Shown piece by piece: positions 1 through 10,197 of a stretch of DNA of 40,628 nucleotides. The DNA comes from an uncultured Bacilli bacterium (GTDB taxonomy: Bacteria > Bacillota_I > Bacilli_A > RF39 > UBA660). Numbering within the stretch: position 1 is the stretch's first letter; every line of letters starts with the position of its first letter. Under the pieces are notes generated by a model, which saw only the letters and a program-made list of their open reading frames with translations, was not told the DNA's origin and did not search any database. The position numbers were made by a program, and so were the translations under genes. The stretch covers positions 1 through 40,628 of the forward strand of contig CANQIS010000003.1 of the NCBI GenBank assembly GCA_947624115.1. Direction: 5' to 3'.

Positions 1-69
1 TTTTTTTACTTGTTAATTACCAGTTATCAAAAAGCAAACAAATTTTTTTGAAAGGAAATTCCTAATATA

Positions 70-100
70 TAAAAAAATATCCAATTTTTGGATATTTTTT
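70..100 (-). terminator. Terminator downstream of aspS (possibly bidirectional)
   Basis: Minus strand AAAAAATATCC-aaaaatt-GGATATTTTTTT hairpin with T-run just after the aspS stop. Confidence 0.75.
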
Positions 101-1410
101 TATGGATTTAATCTAGTAGGTCCACGGTAAATAAATGTTGCTTCACGAATATTATCTATTTCAAATATCTGCATCATTATCCTAGCAATTCCAATTGCAA
201 AACCGCCATGTGGAGGACAACCATACTTAAAAAAGTCAAGGTAGAAATTTAACGACTCAGGATTAACACCTTTTTCAATCATTTGTTTTTTTAAAATATC
301 AACTCGATGCTCTCTTTGAGCTCCAGTCGTAATTTCGATACCTTTAAACAATAAATCATAACTGTTAGTCAAACCATCTTCATCTAACATATGATAAAAT
401 GGACGAGCTTCAAAAGGAAATTTAGTAATAAAAATAAAATCACAATTATATTTCTTTTTCGCATACTCACATAATAAATTTTCTTCCTTACGTTCCAAAT
501 CATCTTCTTTTTCACCAATATAATTAAATTCCGACTTCAAAATTTCTTTTGCTTCTTTAAAAGTAATTCTAGGAAATTTTATACTTGTATCACTTATTTC
601 AATATTAAATAATCTTTTAATATCATCACCATAAGTTTCCTTTAATTTATTAAGAGCATACTTAATCCATTCTTCTTCCATATCCATTACATCTTCAAAT
701 GAATTAATCCAAGAAATCTCTATATCAGCCATATTTATTTCCGTCGCATGATATGATGTATGCGAATTTTCTGCTCGAAAAGCAGGTCCTATTTCAAATA
801 CTTTACCAAAGCCACTAGCCATTGCCATTTGTTTATAAAATTGTGGTGATTGTGAAAGACAAGCTGTTTGACCAAAATAATCTATTTTAAAAACTTCTGC
901 CCCACTTTCAGCAGCACCAGCTGCAATTTTAGGTGAATGAATCTCTATAAAATTATGATTGATACAATACTCACGTAAAGCATGTTCAAATAATGTTTCA
1001 CATCTAAAAAATAAATTATTATCCTCTCGTCTCAAATCAAGAAAACGATAGTCAAGTCTTGTTTCACGCAAAGCACTATCCTTACTAGTTATATCTAAAG
1101 GAAGTTCGGCTAATGATTTAGAAGTTACAATAATATCAGTTGGCACTACTTCCAAACCACCTAACTTTACCTTCTCATTTACCATTACCCTACCAGTAAC
1201 TTTTAAAGTACTTTCTAAAGTTAAATTATCAATAACTTCTACTAAAGCTTTATTCTCATCATTTTTTTCAATCGTTACTTGTACTTTACCAGTGGAATCA
1301 CGCAAGATAACAAATTGTACATATTGTAAATTTCTTATTTTATCCACAAACCCTTGTATAGTAACAATTTGATTATCATAATCTTTTAAATCGCAAAAAT
1401 TAATTTTCAT
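100..1410 (-). CDS. aspS: Aspartyl-tRNA synthetase, short archaeal-type (probably non-discriminating)
   Basis: N-terminal OB anticodon-binding domain (VTIQGFVDKIRNLQYVQFVILRD), class II motif 2 FRAEN, C-term NIREATFIYRGPTRLNP; ~430 aa without the bacterial GAD insertion. Confidence 0.9.
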   Translation of the reverse strand: MKINFCDLKDYDNQIVTIQGFVDKIRNLQYVQFVILRDSTGKVQVTIEKNDENKALVEVIDNLTLESTLKVTGRVMVNEKVKLGGLEVVPTDIIVTSKSLAELPLDITSKDSALRETRLDYRFLDLRREDNNLFFRCETLFEHALREYCINHNFIEIHSPKIAAGAAESGAEVFKIDYFGQTACLSQSPQFYKQMAMASGFGKVFEIGPAFRAENSHTSYHATEINMADIEISWINSFEDVMDMEEEWIKYALNKLKETYGDDIKRLFNIEISDTSIKFPRITFKEAKEILKSEFNYIGEKEDDLERKEENLLCEYAKKKYNCDFIFITKFPFEARPFYHMLDEDGLTNSYDLLFKGIEITTGAQREHRVDILKKQMIEKGVNPESLNFYLDFFKYGCPPHGGFAIGIARIMMQIFEIDNIREATFIYRGPTRLNP

Positions 1411-2687
1411 TATACATCCTCTTCTATCTTATCATCAAAAAAATCAACTAAATTATTATATTCTATTTTATATTCTTCTTTTGTTTTATTATCTTTAACT
1501 GTAAATATATTGTTATTTAACTCATCATCACCAATTATTATTACATATTTAGTATTTAAACGATCAGCTTGTTTAAAATTACTTTTAATATTTCTATTCA
1601 TTGTATCAATATCACAATTAAAACCATTCATACGTAAAACATTCGTAATTTTAATACCAAGCGATTTACATGTATCAGTCATCGGTATAATATAAATATC
1701 CAGAGAATTATCATTATTTGGTAATTTATTCTCATATTCTAAAGCAGTTATAAGTCGCTCAATCCCAGTTGCAAAACCTACACCACATGTACTAGGTCCT
1801 CCAATTGTTTCTACTAATTTATCATAGCGACCACCACCACATAAAACATTTTGACTACCAAAACCCTCAACTTGGGCCTCAACTTCAAATACCGTATGTG
1901 TATAATAATCTAAACCTCTAACTAAACTTTCATCAACTTCATAATCAATTTCCATAGCAGATAAATACTTCTGAACCATTTCAAAATGAATTTTACTATC
2001 AACATTTAAATAATCAGAAATTTTAGGTGCCTTCTTCATAATATCTAAATTATGATCGACTTTACAATCTAAAATACGTAAAGGATTAGTACTATATCTC
2101 TTTTGACAATCATCACATAAAGAATTTATATGTGGCTTAAAATAATCAAGTAAGGCTTTTCTATAATTTAATCTAGACTCATTATCACCTAAAGTATTTA
2201 TTTTTACTTTTATTCCCTTTAAACCAAGTAATTTGTAAAGATTAACAGGAATACTAATAACCTCAGCATCAGCAAGTGGATCACTTGTTCCAAATACCTC
2301 AACCCCAAATTGATAAAATTCACGGAATCTACCAGATTGTGGACGTTCATAACGATACATTGGTCCATAATACCAACACTTAATTGGTTGAGAAGCCTCA
2401 CCATACATTTTATTTTCAATAAAACTTCTAACTACTCCAGCCGTTCCTTCAGGACGTAAAGTCATATTGCGATCACCACGATCAACAAAATCATACGTTT
2501 CTTTAGAAACAATATCCGTTGTTTCGCCTACACCTCGATGAAACAATTCACTACTTTCAAATAAAGGTGTACGAACATATTGATAATTATATTTTTCCAT
2601 TACAAATTGAATTAAATCTCGAACATATAATAAATTTTTACCATATTGACCATATACATCATAAGTACCTTTTGGTTTCTGAATCAT
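1410..2687 (-). CDS. hisS: Histidyl-tRNA synthetase
   Basis: MIQKPKGTYDVYG, LRPEGTAGVVRSFIEN, YYGPMYRYERPQSGRFREFYQFGVE, GGGRYDKLVE motifs; 1-nt overlap with aspS. Confidence 0.97.
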   Translation of the reverse strand: MIQKPKGTYDVYGQYGKNLLYVRDLIQFVMEKYNYQYVRTPLFESSELFHRGVGETTDIVSKETYDFVDRGDRNMTLRPEGTAGVVRSFIENKMYGEASQPIKCWYYGPMYRYERPQSGRFREFYQFGVEVFGTSDPLADAEVISIPVNLYKLLGLKGIKVKINTLGDNESRLNYRKALLDYFKPHINSLCDDCQKRYSTNPLRILDCKVDHNLDIMKKAPKISDYLNVDSKIHFEMVQKYLSAMEIDYEVDESLVRGLDYYTHTVFEVEAQVEGFGSQNVLCGGGRYDKLVETIGGPSTCGVGFATGIERLITALEYENKLPNNDNSLDIYIIPMTDTCKSLGIKITNVLRMNGFNCDIDTMNRNIKSNFKQADRLNTKYVIIIGDDELNNNIFTVKDNKTKEEYKIEYNNLVDFFDDKIEEDV

Positions 2688-2704
2688 AACAATCCCTCCT
2701 AAAA

Positions 2705-2905
2705 ATTAAAAAAAGCCTACAAATATAAGGACGACTAAATCGCGGTACCACCTTATTTTATAGACTCTCTATACACTTTAATCCTTAACGCAGATATACG
2801 ATTACTTTTCATTAGTGTCTTTCATATTATTATATTAAATGTTTACACCAAGCACATTCTCTCTATTAAATATTAATAATATTACTTCTCTAAATCAATA
2901 ATTAG
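2705..2905 (-). promoter_or_regulatory. T-box leader upstream of hisS-aspS
   Basis: Minus strand AGGTGGTACCGCG (2741-2753) is the conserved T-box; upstream AGAGAG...GGTG stem I elements and specifier region GAAAGACACTAAT; T-run GGCTTTTTTT before the hisS SD. Confidence 0.92.
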
Positions 2906-2923
2906 TATAACTAAAGTATACCC

Positions 2924-4186
2924 TTAAAATTTAAACGAGTCAAGTAGTAAATCTGATTTTTTTACTGTTATAACTGGGCGCACACCGTATCTGTCATTAT
3001 GACTGATAGTATCGCGGTTTAAATGACCTTTATAGAACACGCTCCACGCATTGCTATAAATAAAATAATTATAATTAGATGGCGAAGATGTCCAATAACC
3101 AAATGTTCCACTTTGTTCTACGTTACAACCATAATTGATACATGTTTCTTCGTTATTTATACAATCACTTGTATTATCAAATAACCAGGCATATTTACTC
3201 GTTTTACTTGAATTTGCTACTTGTGTGCGCCATATTGCAGAATTACTTTCTGCACCATCTAAAAAGAACCAATCACCATCTTGCAATGTCCAACCTATTC
3301 CACCTTCTTCAATTGATTTACTTGCTCCTGTTATTTCTGCTATTTCTTCTGCACTTATTAACCTTGATTTATTTCCATATGTTGAATAATCTATTGTATA
3401 TGAATGTGGTTGACCATCATATGTCCAACTTGCTGTATAAGGAGTTGGTGATATTAGTTCATCTGACCAATCAGTTGTTGCATCTCTTAATGCTTCCAAT
3501 ACTTCTTTTGGACCTTTAGTATTATCCCCAGTTGTATACCATTTTACGTTATTCGTTATATTATGATCTAATATTAAAGTATAAACAGCACTTCCCTCAT
3601 TATCATTGAAGATATACCATTGCATACATCCTTCTGTTATACCAGTTTGACTTTGGTCTTCAGTATATTCATCTTCACTACATTGCTTACCTTCAACTGG
3701 ATTAAAATAAACTTTTGTTCCATTTTCTTTTATTTCTTGTTTTTCTATACAACTACTTTTACCTTTTGAATATAAACATGTAAAATTATTAATATTTAAA
3801 TTCGTTGTTAATATATCTTTCCCACTATTACTTATTGTTATTATTCCACTTGTTGGCTTTGTTCCTTTAAAATCTAATGTAGTTAAATTATCCATATTAT
3901 AACTATCATCTAATGTTTCTTTTAATTGACAACCATCGGTTGTACATTCAAAAGTGAGTGTTCCATCTGGAAAGCCTCCATTATTTTGTAACATAAAACT
4001 TGTTACATAATTTTCTGTTGATTTTATAATACCACTTGTTGTATCTTCAGCTGCACTTAATCTGGCTTTATTTAAAATATTTAATATTTGTGGTACAGCA
4101 ATCAAAGTAATTACGGCTAATATTACTATTACCGCTAATAACTCTATTAACGTAAATCCTTTACTTTTTATACTTTTTGTCATCAT
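2924..4186 (-). CDS. Prepilin-type N-terminal methylation domain protein with C-terminal FISUMP/DUF6273-like domain
   Basis: SKGFTLIELLAVIVILAVITLIAVPQILNI class III signal; C-term GYWTSSPSNYNYFIYSNAWSVFYKG...YGVRPVITVKKS. Confidence 0.8.
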   Translation of the reverse strand: MMTKSIKSKGFTLIELLAVIVILAVITLIAVPQILNILNKARLSAAEDTTSGIIKSTENYVTSFMLQNNGGFPDGTLTFECTTDGCQLKETLDDSYNMDNLTTLDFKGTKPTSGIITISNSGKDILTTNLNINNFTCLYSKGKSSCIEKQEIKENGTKVYFNPVEGKQCSEDEYTEDQSQTGITEGCMQWYIFNDNEGSAVYTLILDHNITNNVKWYTTGDNTKGPKEVLEALRDATTDWSDELISPTPYTASWTYDGQPHSYTIDYSTYGNKSRLISAEEIAEITGASKSIEEGGIGWTLQDGDWFFLDGAESNSAIWRTQVANSSKTSKYAWLFDNTSDCINNEETCINYGCNVEQSGTFGYWTSSPSNYNYFIYSNAWSVFYKGHLNRDTISHNDRYGVRPVITVKKSDLLLDSFKF

Positions 4187-4362
4187 AATTCAAATACCTC
4201 CTATTTATTATGATATTTAAATTATAACACTCATAGTTAGTAATTGCAAGCCCCCTTTATCAATAAATTTCATCATTTTACAAATTTTTAAAAAAAATTT
4301 CTTATAAAAAAAAGGATTTTATCATTATTTTTTATATATTTATTATAGAAGGAGGTGATAGA

Positions 4363-5235
4363 ATCGAAAAAGTAAAAAATGAAAAATTAATGTTAGGCGT
4401 TTATGATTGTATCTTTAAAGCTATTATGTTAGATAAAAATAATCCTGAATATTTACAAGATATTATTCACTATGTTACTGGTATTCCTAAAAGTAAATTA
4501 AAAAATATTGTTATTAAAAATAATGAATTTTTAATTAATAATAAAAATGATAAAAAATCGCGTAGTGATATTATTATTGAAATTGATAAAACTTGTATTA
4601 ATCTTGAAATGAATAAATCTTATTATGAAGGATTATTTGCTAAAAATGATGCTTATATCGAAAAAATATCAGCAAGTTTATATAATGAAAATGAAGATTA
4701 TATTGAAAGTAAAAATATAATTCAAATAAATTTTGATAATTTTAGTTACTTTAATCAAAATAAAGAAATATATAAATTTGTATTTAAAGAAGAAACATCA
4801 GATATTATTCTACCTGAAAATCCTATAAAATATCATGTTGATCTAGATTATTTATACAAAAAGTGTTATAATAAACCTATAGTAAATTTAAGTAGATTTG
4901 AAAGATACTGCTTATTATTAAGAGCTGAAACTAAAGAATTTGCTGAGAAAATTTCAGGAGATGATCAAATAATGAAAAAGGTTACATCTAAATTGTTAGC
5001 CTTAAATGAAGATGAAAAAATGATAGGATTATATGATGCTGAAAAAGAAGCTGAAAAAATTATGCGCACTAGAATTAAAGGTGCAGAAATCAAAGCTCGT
5101 GCAGATGGTATTTCTCAGGGGATTGGTCAAGAAAAAAATGATATAGCTAAAAAGATGCTACGGGAAAATTTAGAGATTGAATTAATCGCTAAAATAACAG
5201 ACCTAACTATTGATGAAATCAGAAATTTAAAATAA
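4363..5235 (+). CDS. PD-(D/E)XK nuclease family transposase / Rpn-like (PDDEXK_2)
   Basis: MLGVYDCIFKAIM, RSDIIIEI/CINLEMNKSY core and C-terminal EIRNLK; ORF-track ATG at 4390, but GGAGG SD points to an in-frame ATC at 4363. Confidence 0.8.
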   Translation: MEKVKNEKLMLGVYDCIFKAIMLDKNNPEYLQDIIHYVTGIPKSKLKNIVIKNNEFLINNKNDKKSRSDIIIEIDKTCINLEMNKSYYEGLFAKNDAYIEKISASLYNENEDYIESKNIIQINFDNFSYFNQNKEIYKFVFKEETSDIILPENPIKYHVDLDYLYKKCYNKPIVNLSRFERYCLLLRAETKEFAEKISGDDQIMKKVTSKLLALNEDEKMIGLYDAEKEAEKIMRTRIKGAEIKARADGISQGIGQEKNDIAKKMLRENLEIELIAKITDLTIDEIRNLK

Positions 5236-5290
5236 TTTAATAAAAAATTTTTCAATTATTTTTATATTTGAAAAATTTTTTTATGTTTAA
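5235..5290 (+). terminator. Terminator after PD-(D/E)XK gene
   Basis: AAAAATTTTTCAA...TTGAAAAATTTTTTT inverted repeat with T-run. Confidence 0.6.
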
Positions 5291-5359
5291 TACAAAGTTC
5301 TGTTTTATTGATGTCTCCTATTTAGAATTCACATCATATTATTCACTCTTTAATTAAAA

Positions 5360-7051
5360 TTAACTTATATATTTTTTTACTTCGTTCAAAACATTATCAA
5401 TTAGTAATTCCATTGATTGATTACTATTTCTTAATTTAAACTCTACAATTTTATCAACGGCTTTTTTTCCAACAGTAACACGAATTGGAATACCAATTAA
5501 ATCCATATCTTTAAATTTAACACCCGGTCTTTCATCACGATTATCATAAATAACTGAAATATTGTTATCATTTAATATTTTATACAATTGTTCAGCTACA
5601 CCATGTTGTATATCATCTTCATCATTAATAACAACAATTGAAACTTTAAATGGCGCGATACTAACTGGCCAACATAGACCAAATTCATCATTATTTTGTT
5701 CAGCAACTGCTGCCATAATTCTTTCAATTCCAATTCCGTAACAACCCATTTGAACATATTTTAAATTATTACTATTATCTAAATATTGTAAACCTAAACT
5801 TTTGGAATATTTATCCCCTAATTTAAAAGTATTACCTACCTCAATTCCTTTTTTAAAGTATAGTTTACCCCCACATTTAGGGCAAATATCGCCTTCTTTT
5901 ACATTTTTTATATCAGCTACAATATCATATTTAAAATCAGAAATATTTACATTAATATAATGATAATCAGTTTTATTTGCGCCTACTAAAAAATTTTTCA
6001 TATTTAATATTGATTTATCAATTATAATTTTTATCTTTAAATCAATAGGTCCAGCAAAACCAATCTTTGCCCCAGTTGTTTTAATTACTTCTTCTTCACT
6101 AGCTAAAGATACTTCTGATACATGTAAAACTTTTGAAAGTTTTACCTCATTTAATTCATCATCACCACGTATTAAACAAGCATACAATTGATTATCAGCT
6201 TTATATATTAATGTTTTAACCATTTTCTCAGCTTCAATTTTTAAATAATTAACTAAATCACTTATAGAACCTACATTTGGAGTATGAATAAGTTCTTTTT
6301 CTTTCAATGCTTCACTATTTTTTTGAACATTATCTACGCATTCACTAACCTCAATATTAGATGCATAATCACATTTATCACACAATACTAAAATATCTTC
6401 ACCTATATCAGTAACAGCTTGAAACTCTTCTGATAACAATCCTCCCATTGCTCCTGTATCAGCTCTTACAATTTTATAATCTAAACCAATTCTATCAAAT
6501 ATTTTTTTATAAGCATCAAACATTTTATTATAAGATAAATTTAAAGAATCCAAATCACAATCAAAACTATAAGCATCTTTCATTGTAAATTCACGTGTTC
6601 TAATCAAACCATAGCGTGGCCTTGTTTCATCTCTAAATTTTGTACGCATTTGATATAAATTAAATGGCATATCTTTATAAGATTTAATTTGACTCTTAGC
6701 CATCTCCACAAACAATTCTTCATGAGTAGGACCCAAAGAATATGATCTTTTATAACGATCTAAAAGAGTAAACATATTATCGCCAAAAATAGCCCTACGA
6801 CCACTACTTATATATATATCCTCAGGTATTAGCATTGGCATACTAACTTCCAAAGCACCTGCTTTATCCATTTCCTCACGAACAATATTTTGAATATTTT
6901 GAACAATTCTACAACCTAATGGTGTATACATATAAATACCATTACTATTCTTTTTAATCATACCACTTTTAACCAATAATTTACCACTAATTGATTCCTC
7001 ATCTTTAATATCTTCTCTAATTGTATAAAAGAAATTATTTTTTAATTTCAT
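5360..7051 (-). CDS. proS: Prolyl-tRNA synthetase
   Basis: GMIKKNSNGIYMYTPLGCRIVQNIQNIVREEMDKAGALEVSMPML, TREFTMKDAYSFD, GCYGIGIERIMAA; ORF reaches 7069 but MKLKNN at 7051 is the likely start. Confidence 0.96.
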   Translation of the reverse strand: MKLKNNFFYTIREDIKDEESISGKLLVKSGMIKKNSNGIYMYTPLGCRIVQNIQNIVREEMDKAGALEVSMPMLIPEDIYISSGRRAIFGDNMFTLLDRYKRSYSLGPTHEELFVEMAKSQIKSYKDMPFNLYQMRTKFRDETRPRYGLIRTREFTMKDAYSFDCDLDSLNLSYNKMFDAYKKIFDRIGLDYKIVRADTGAMGGLLSEEFQAVTDIGEDILVLCDKCDYASNIEVSECVDNVQKNSEALKEKELIHTPNVGSISDLVNYLKIEAEKMVKTLIYKADNQLYACLIRGDDELNEVKLSKVLHVSEVSLASEEEVIKTTGAKIGFAGPIDLKIKIIIDKSILNMKNFLVGANKTDYHYINVNISDFKYDIVADIKNVKEGDICPKCGGKLYFKKGIEVGNTFKLGDKYSKSLGLQYLDNSNNLKYVQMGCYGIGIERIMAAVAEQNNDEFGLCWPVSIAPFKVSIVVINDEDDIQHGVAEQLYKILNDNNISVIYDNRDERPGVKFKDMDLIGIPIRVTVGKKAVDKIVEFKLRNSNQSMELLIDNVLNEVKKYIS

Positions 7052-7107
7052 ACTTAAATCACCTACCAATATTATACTATATTTTTTGACTATTAAAATA
7101 TTTTTTT

Positions 7108-7145
7108 ACAAGTATCAAAAAAAATCAAGCATAAACTTGACTTTT
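7108..7145 (-). terminator. Rho-independent terminator downstream of the 131-aa membrane protein gene
   Basis: Minus strand TCAAG-tttatg-CTTGA followed by TTTTTTTT. Confidence 0.75.
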
Positions 7146-7540
7146 TACTTAATATATTGTTCACCATTTCCATCATGTAATGCAACAATAATATAAATAT
7201 GTAAATAAACAAACATCACAATTAATACTATCCAACCAATTATTGGAACAATAACAAATAATAACCAAATATAAGGTGAAAGATAAAAATTATAACCTTT
7301 TACTTGCAATTTAGCAGCTGTTTGACACAATATTTGAATATGAAATATACCTATCATTATTACGCCTGGAACAAAGAAACAAGCAAATCCAATCAACCAA
7401 TTCTGCCATTTAGCATACCAAGCTTCTTTATCATAACAATTAACTAAAGCACCTAATACAAAAGTATCACTACCTTGTGAAAAAAACATAAGTAATAACC
7501 AAACCCACCAATTCTGTTTTCTTAATATTTCCATATACAA
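7145..7540 (-). CDS. Small multi-TM membrane protein, unknown function
   Basis: 131 aa, about 3-4 hydrophobic helices; lies just downstream of mutS on the same strand. Confidence 0.65.
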   Translation of the reverse strand: MYMEILRKQNWWVWLLLMFFSQGSDTFVLGALVNCYDKEAWYAKWQNWLIGFACFFVPGVIMIGIFHIQILCQTAAKLQVKGYNFYLSPYIWLLFVIVPIIGWIVLIVMFVYLHIYIIVALHDGNGEQYIK

Positions 7541-7547
7541 ATCCTCC

Positions 7548-10091
7548 CTAATTTTTTATTTTTTCTTTTAAATGATATAAAATATTAATCGCCTCTATTG
7601 GAGTCAACTCCATAATATTTATTTTCTTTATTTCCTCTTCTACTTCACTCTTCTGCTCGTTAATTAAATCATCTATTGGCAATGCTTCTTGTATTTTAAT
7701 ATCACGCCTTTTCTCTTTATTTTCGTATACTTTTAATATTTGATCAGCTCTTTTAATCAACGAATCTGGTAAAGATGCCAATTTTGCAACATGAATACCA
7801 TAACTTTTATCAATACTCCCAGGTTTTATTTTATGTAGAAAAGTAATATTACCATTTTCCTCATGAGCACTAACATGAATATTTTTTAAACCTTTTAAAT
7901 TATTTTCTAAATCAGTTAATTCATGATAATGTGTTGAAAATAACGTCTTACACTTAATTTGGTCATGAATATATTCTATAATTGATTGTGCCAAAGCCAT
8001 ACCATCAAAAGTAGCAGTACCTCTACCTAATTCATCAAATAATATCAAACTATTTTCTGTTGCATTACTAATAGCATTATTAGCCTCATTCATCTCCACC
8101 ATAAAAGTTGATTCGCCACTTACTAAATCGTCACTAGCGCCAATTCTAGTATAAATTGCATCAAAAATTGGCATTTTAGCCTTAGATGCTGGTACAAAAC
8201 AACCTATTTGAGCCATTATAACTGAAATAGCCACTTGCCGCATATAAGTAGATTTACCAGCCATATTTGGTCCAGTAATTAATAATATATTTGTTTTTTT
8301 ATCCATTATAATATCATTAGGAACATATTCATCTTTAATAACCTTTTCAATTACAGGATGACGATCATCAATTATTAACATATCACGTTCATCAACCAAA
8401 ATAGGTCGAACATAATTATTTTCTTCAGTAATAGTAGCAAAAGACTGTAAAACATCTATTTCACTTAATACTTTAGCAATATTTTGTAAAGCGGGAATAT
8501 ACTCCTTAATTTTTTCACGTATACTTACAAAAATATCATATTCCAAATTAATTATTTTTTCCTCAGCATTTAAAATTAAATCCTCTTTCTCCTTTAAAAT
8601 AGGACTAATATATCTTTCGCAATTAGCTAGAGTTTGACGTCTTTCATAACCATATTCTTCTTTTATTAAATTTGCATTACCTTTAGATACTTCAATATAA
8701 TAACCAAAAACACGATTATAACCTACCCTTAAATTTTTAATACCTGTTTTTTCACGTTCCTCCATTTCAAATCTTGCAACAAAATCTTTACCACCTTTTC
8801 TTAAATCTTTTAATTCATCTAATTCTAAATTGAAACCTTCTTTAATTAAATAGCCTTCTTTTAAACTAATTGGTGGCTCCTCATAAATACTTTTTTCTAA
8901 TAAATCATATAATTCAGGAATATCATCAAAAGATTTATAAAAATTTAATTTAACCAAAATATTTTTTATTTCTGGTAAAACTTTTAAAGAATTTTTTAAT
9001 TGCAATAAATCTCTTGCGTTAGCACTACCAAATGCAATTCTACCACTTAAACGCTCTATATCATATACTTCAAATAATAAATTTTGTAAATCACTTTTCA
9101 AAATAAACTCTTTTAATAAAATTTCTACCATATCTAACCGTTTATTTATTTCATTTTTATTTATCAACGGATTTTCAATAAAATTTTTCAACATTCTCGA
9201 ACCCATAGCTGTTTTAGTCTTATCCAATAACCAAATTAAAGAATAATTTCTCTGTTTTAATCTTAATGTTTCCGTCAACTCCAAATTTCTTTTAGTATGA
9301 ATATCCATTTTTAAATAATTCTTATTTTCCTTAATAATAACTGACTGCAAATGCGATAAATTACGTTTTTGAGTATTAGCTATATAAGTTAACAAATGCT
9401 TAACCGTTTCTATCAAACGAACATCACTAATTTGTTCATATAAATGTTCATATTCAGATATTTTATTTACTTCATCACTAACAGAAACAGTAAGCTTAAA
9501 TTGATTCTTAAAAAGCGAAATAATATTGGTATCAACTTTTGAAGTCACAATTACTTCTTTTATGCCAATACTAACAACTTCACTTATTACTTTAGTTATA
9601 TTATGTTCAATCAATAAAGCATATATTTCACCAGTAGTTATATCTGCATAACTTATTCCATAAGCATGATCAAAATCAAAAACATTTCCAATATAATTAT
9701 TATCTTTTTCATTCAAAGCTTCATTATCAATAATAGTTCCTTTAGTAATAATTTGAATCAAATCTCGTTTAACAATACCTTTAGCTAATTTAGGATCCTC
9801 TAATTGCTCACAAATTCCTACTTTATAACCTTTATCAACCAACTTTTCAATGTATACATTAGCAGCATGATGAGGTATTCCACACATTGGAATCTTTTCA
9901 TCTAAACCAGCATTTTTGCCAGTCAATGTTAATTCTAATTCTCTAGATACATTTATCGCATCTTCAAAAAACATTTCATAAAAATCGCCTAATCTAAAAA
10001 AAATAATTATATCAGGATTTTCTTTTTTTATTTCAATATATTGTTGCATCATCGGTGTAACTTTATTTAAATCAACTTCACTTATTTTCAC
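7548..10091 (-). CDS. mutS: DNA mismatch repair protein MutS
   Basis: TPMMQQYIEIKKENPDIIIFFRLGDFYEMFFEDA, Walker A GPNMAGKST, DELGRGTATFDG, STHYHEL. Confidence 0.98.
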   Translation of the reverse strand: MKISEVDLNKVTPMMQQYIEIKKENPDIIIFFRLGDFYEMFFEDAINVSRELELTLTGKNAGLDEKIPMCGIPHHAANVYIEKLVDKGYKVGICEQLEDPKLAKGIVKRDLIQIITKGTIIDNEALNEKDNNYIGNVFDFDHAYGISYADITTGEIYALLIEHNITKVISEVVSIGIKEVIVTSKVDTNIISLFKNQFKLTVSVSDEVNKISEYEHLYEQISDVRLIETVKHLLTYIANTQKRNLSHLQSVIIKENKNYLKMDIHTKRNLELTETLRLKQRNYSLIWLLDKTKTAMGSRMLKNFIENPLINKNEINKRLDMVEILLKEFILKSDLQNLLFEVYDIERLSGRIAFGSANARDLLQLKNSLKVLPEIKNILVKLNFYKSFDDIPELYDLLEKSIYEEPPISLKEGYLIKEGFNLELDELKDLRKGGKDFVARFEMEEREKTGIKNLRVGYNRVFGYYIEVSKGNANLIKEEYGYERRQTLANCERYISPILKEKEDLILNAEEKIINLEYDIFVSIREKIKEYIPALQNIAKVLSEIDVLQSFATITEENNYVRPILVDERDMLIIDDRHPVIEKVIKDEYVPNDIIMDKKTNILLITGPNMAGKSTYMRQVAISVIMAQIGCFVPASKAKMPIFDAIYTRIGASDDLVSGESTFMVEMNEANNAISNATENSLILFDELGRGTATFDGMALAQSIIEYIHDQIKCKTLFSTHYHELTDLENNLKGLKNIHVSAHEENGNITFLHKIKPGSIDKSYGIHVAKLASLPDSLIKRADQILKVYENKEKRRDIKIQEALPIDDLINEQKSEVEEEIKKINIMELTPIEAINILYHLKEKIKN

Positions 10092-10170
10092 TTAAAACGC
10101 GAGTAGACAAAACTCGACTTTCGCCTGCCTTTCTTCTTAAATTGAAAGGCTAGTAATATTGCCTCTCATA
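10092..10170 (-). promoter_or_regulatory. Structured mutS 5' leader with alternative hairpins
   Basis: GAGAGGC (10161-10167) and GAAAGGC (10127-10133) can both pair with GCCTTTC (10144-10150); a further CGAG/CTCG hairpin lies next to the start. Confidence 0.5.
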
Positions 10171-10197
10171 CAAATAACACATAATTTTTATATAACC

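Noticed and set aside
55-75. Motif ATTCCTAATAWAT seen near 55, 31810 and 38410
   Set aside because: Short AT-rich string; three occurrences in this composition are not convincing without statistics
1510-1695. Plus-strand 61-aa ORF within hisS
   Set aside because: Antisense to a conserved synthetase gene; no RBS or domain
3135-3519. Plus-strand ORFs opposite the prepilin gene
   Set aside because: Low-complexity His/Leu-rich translations antisense to a well-supported gene, no SD, no recognisable domain
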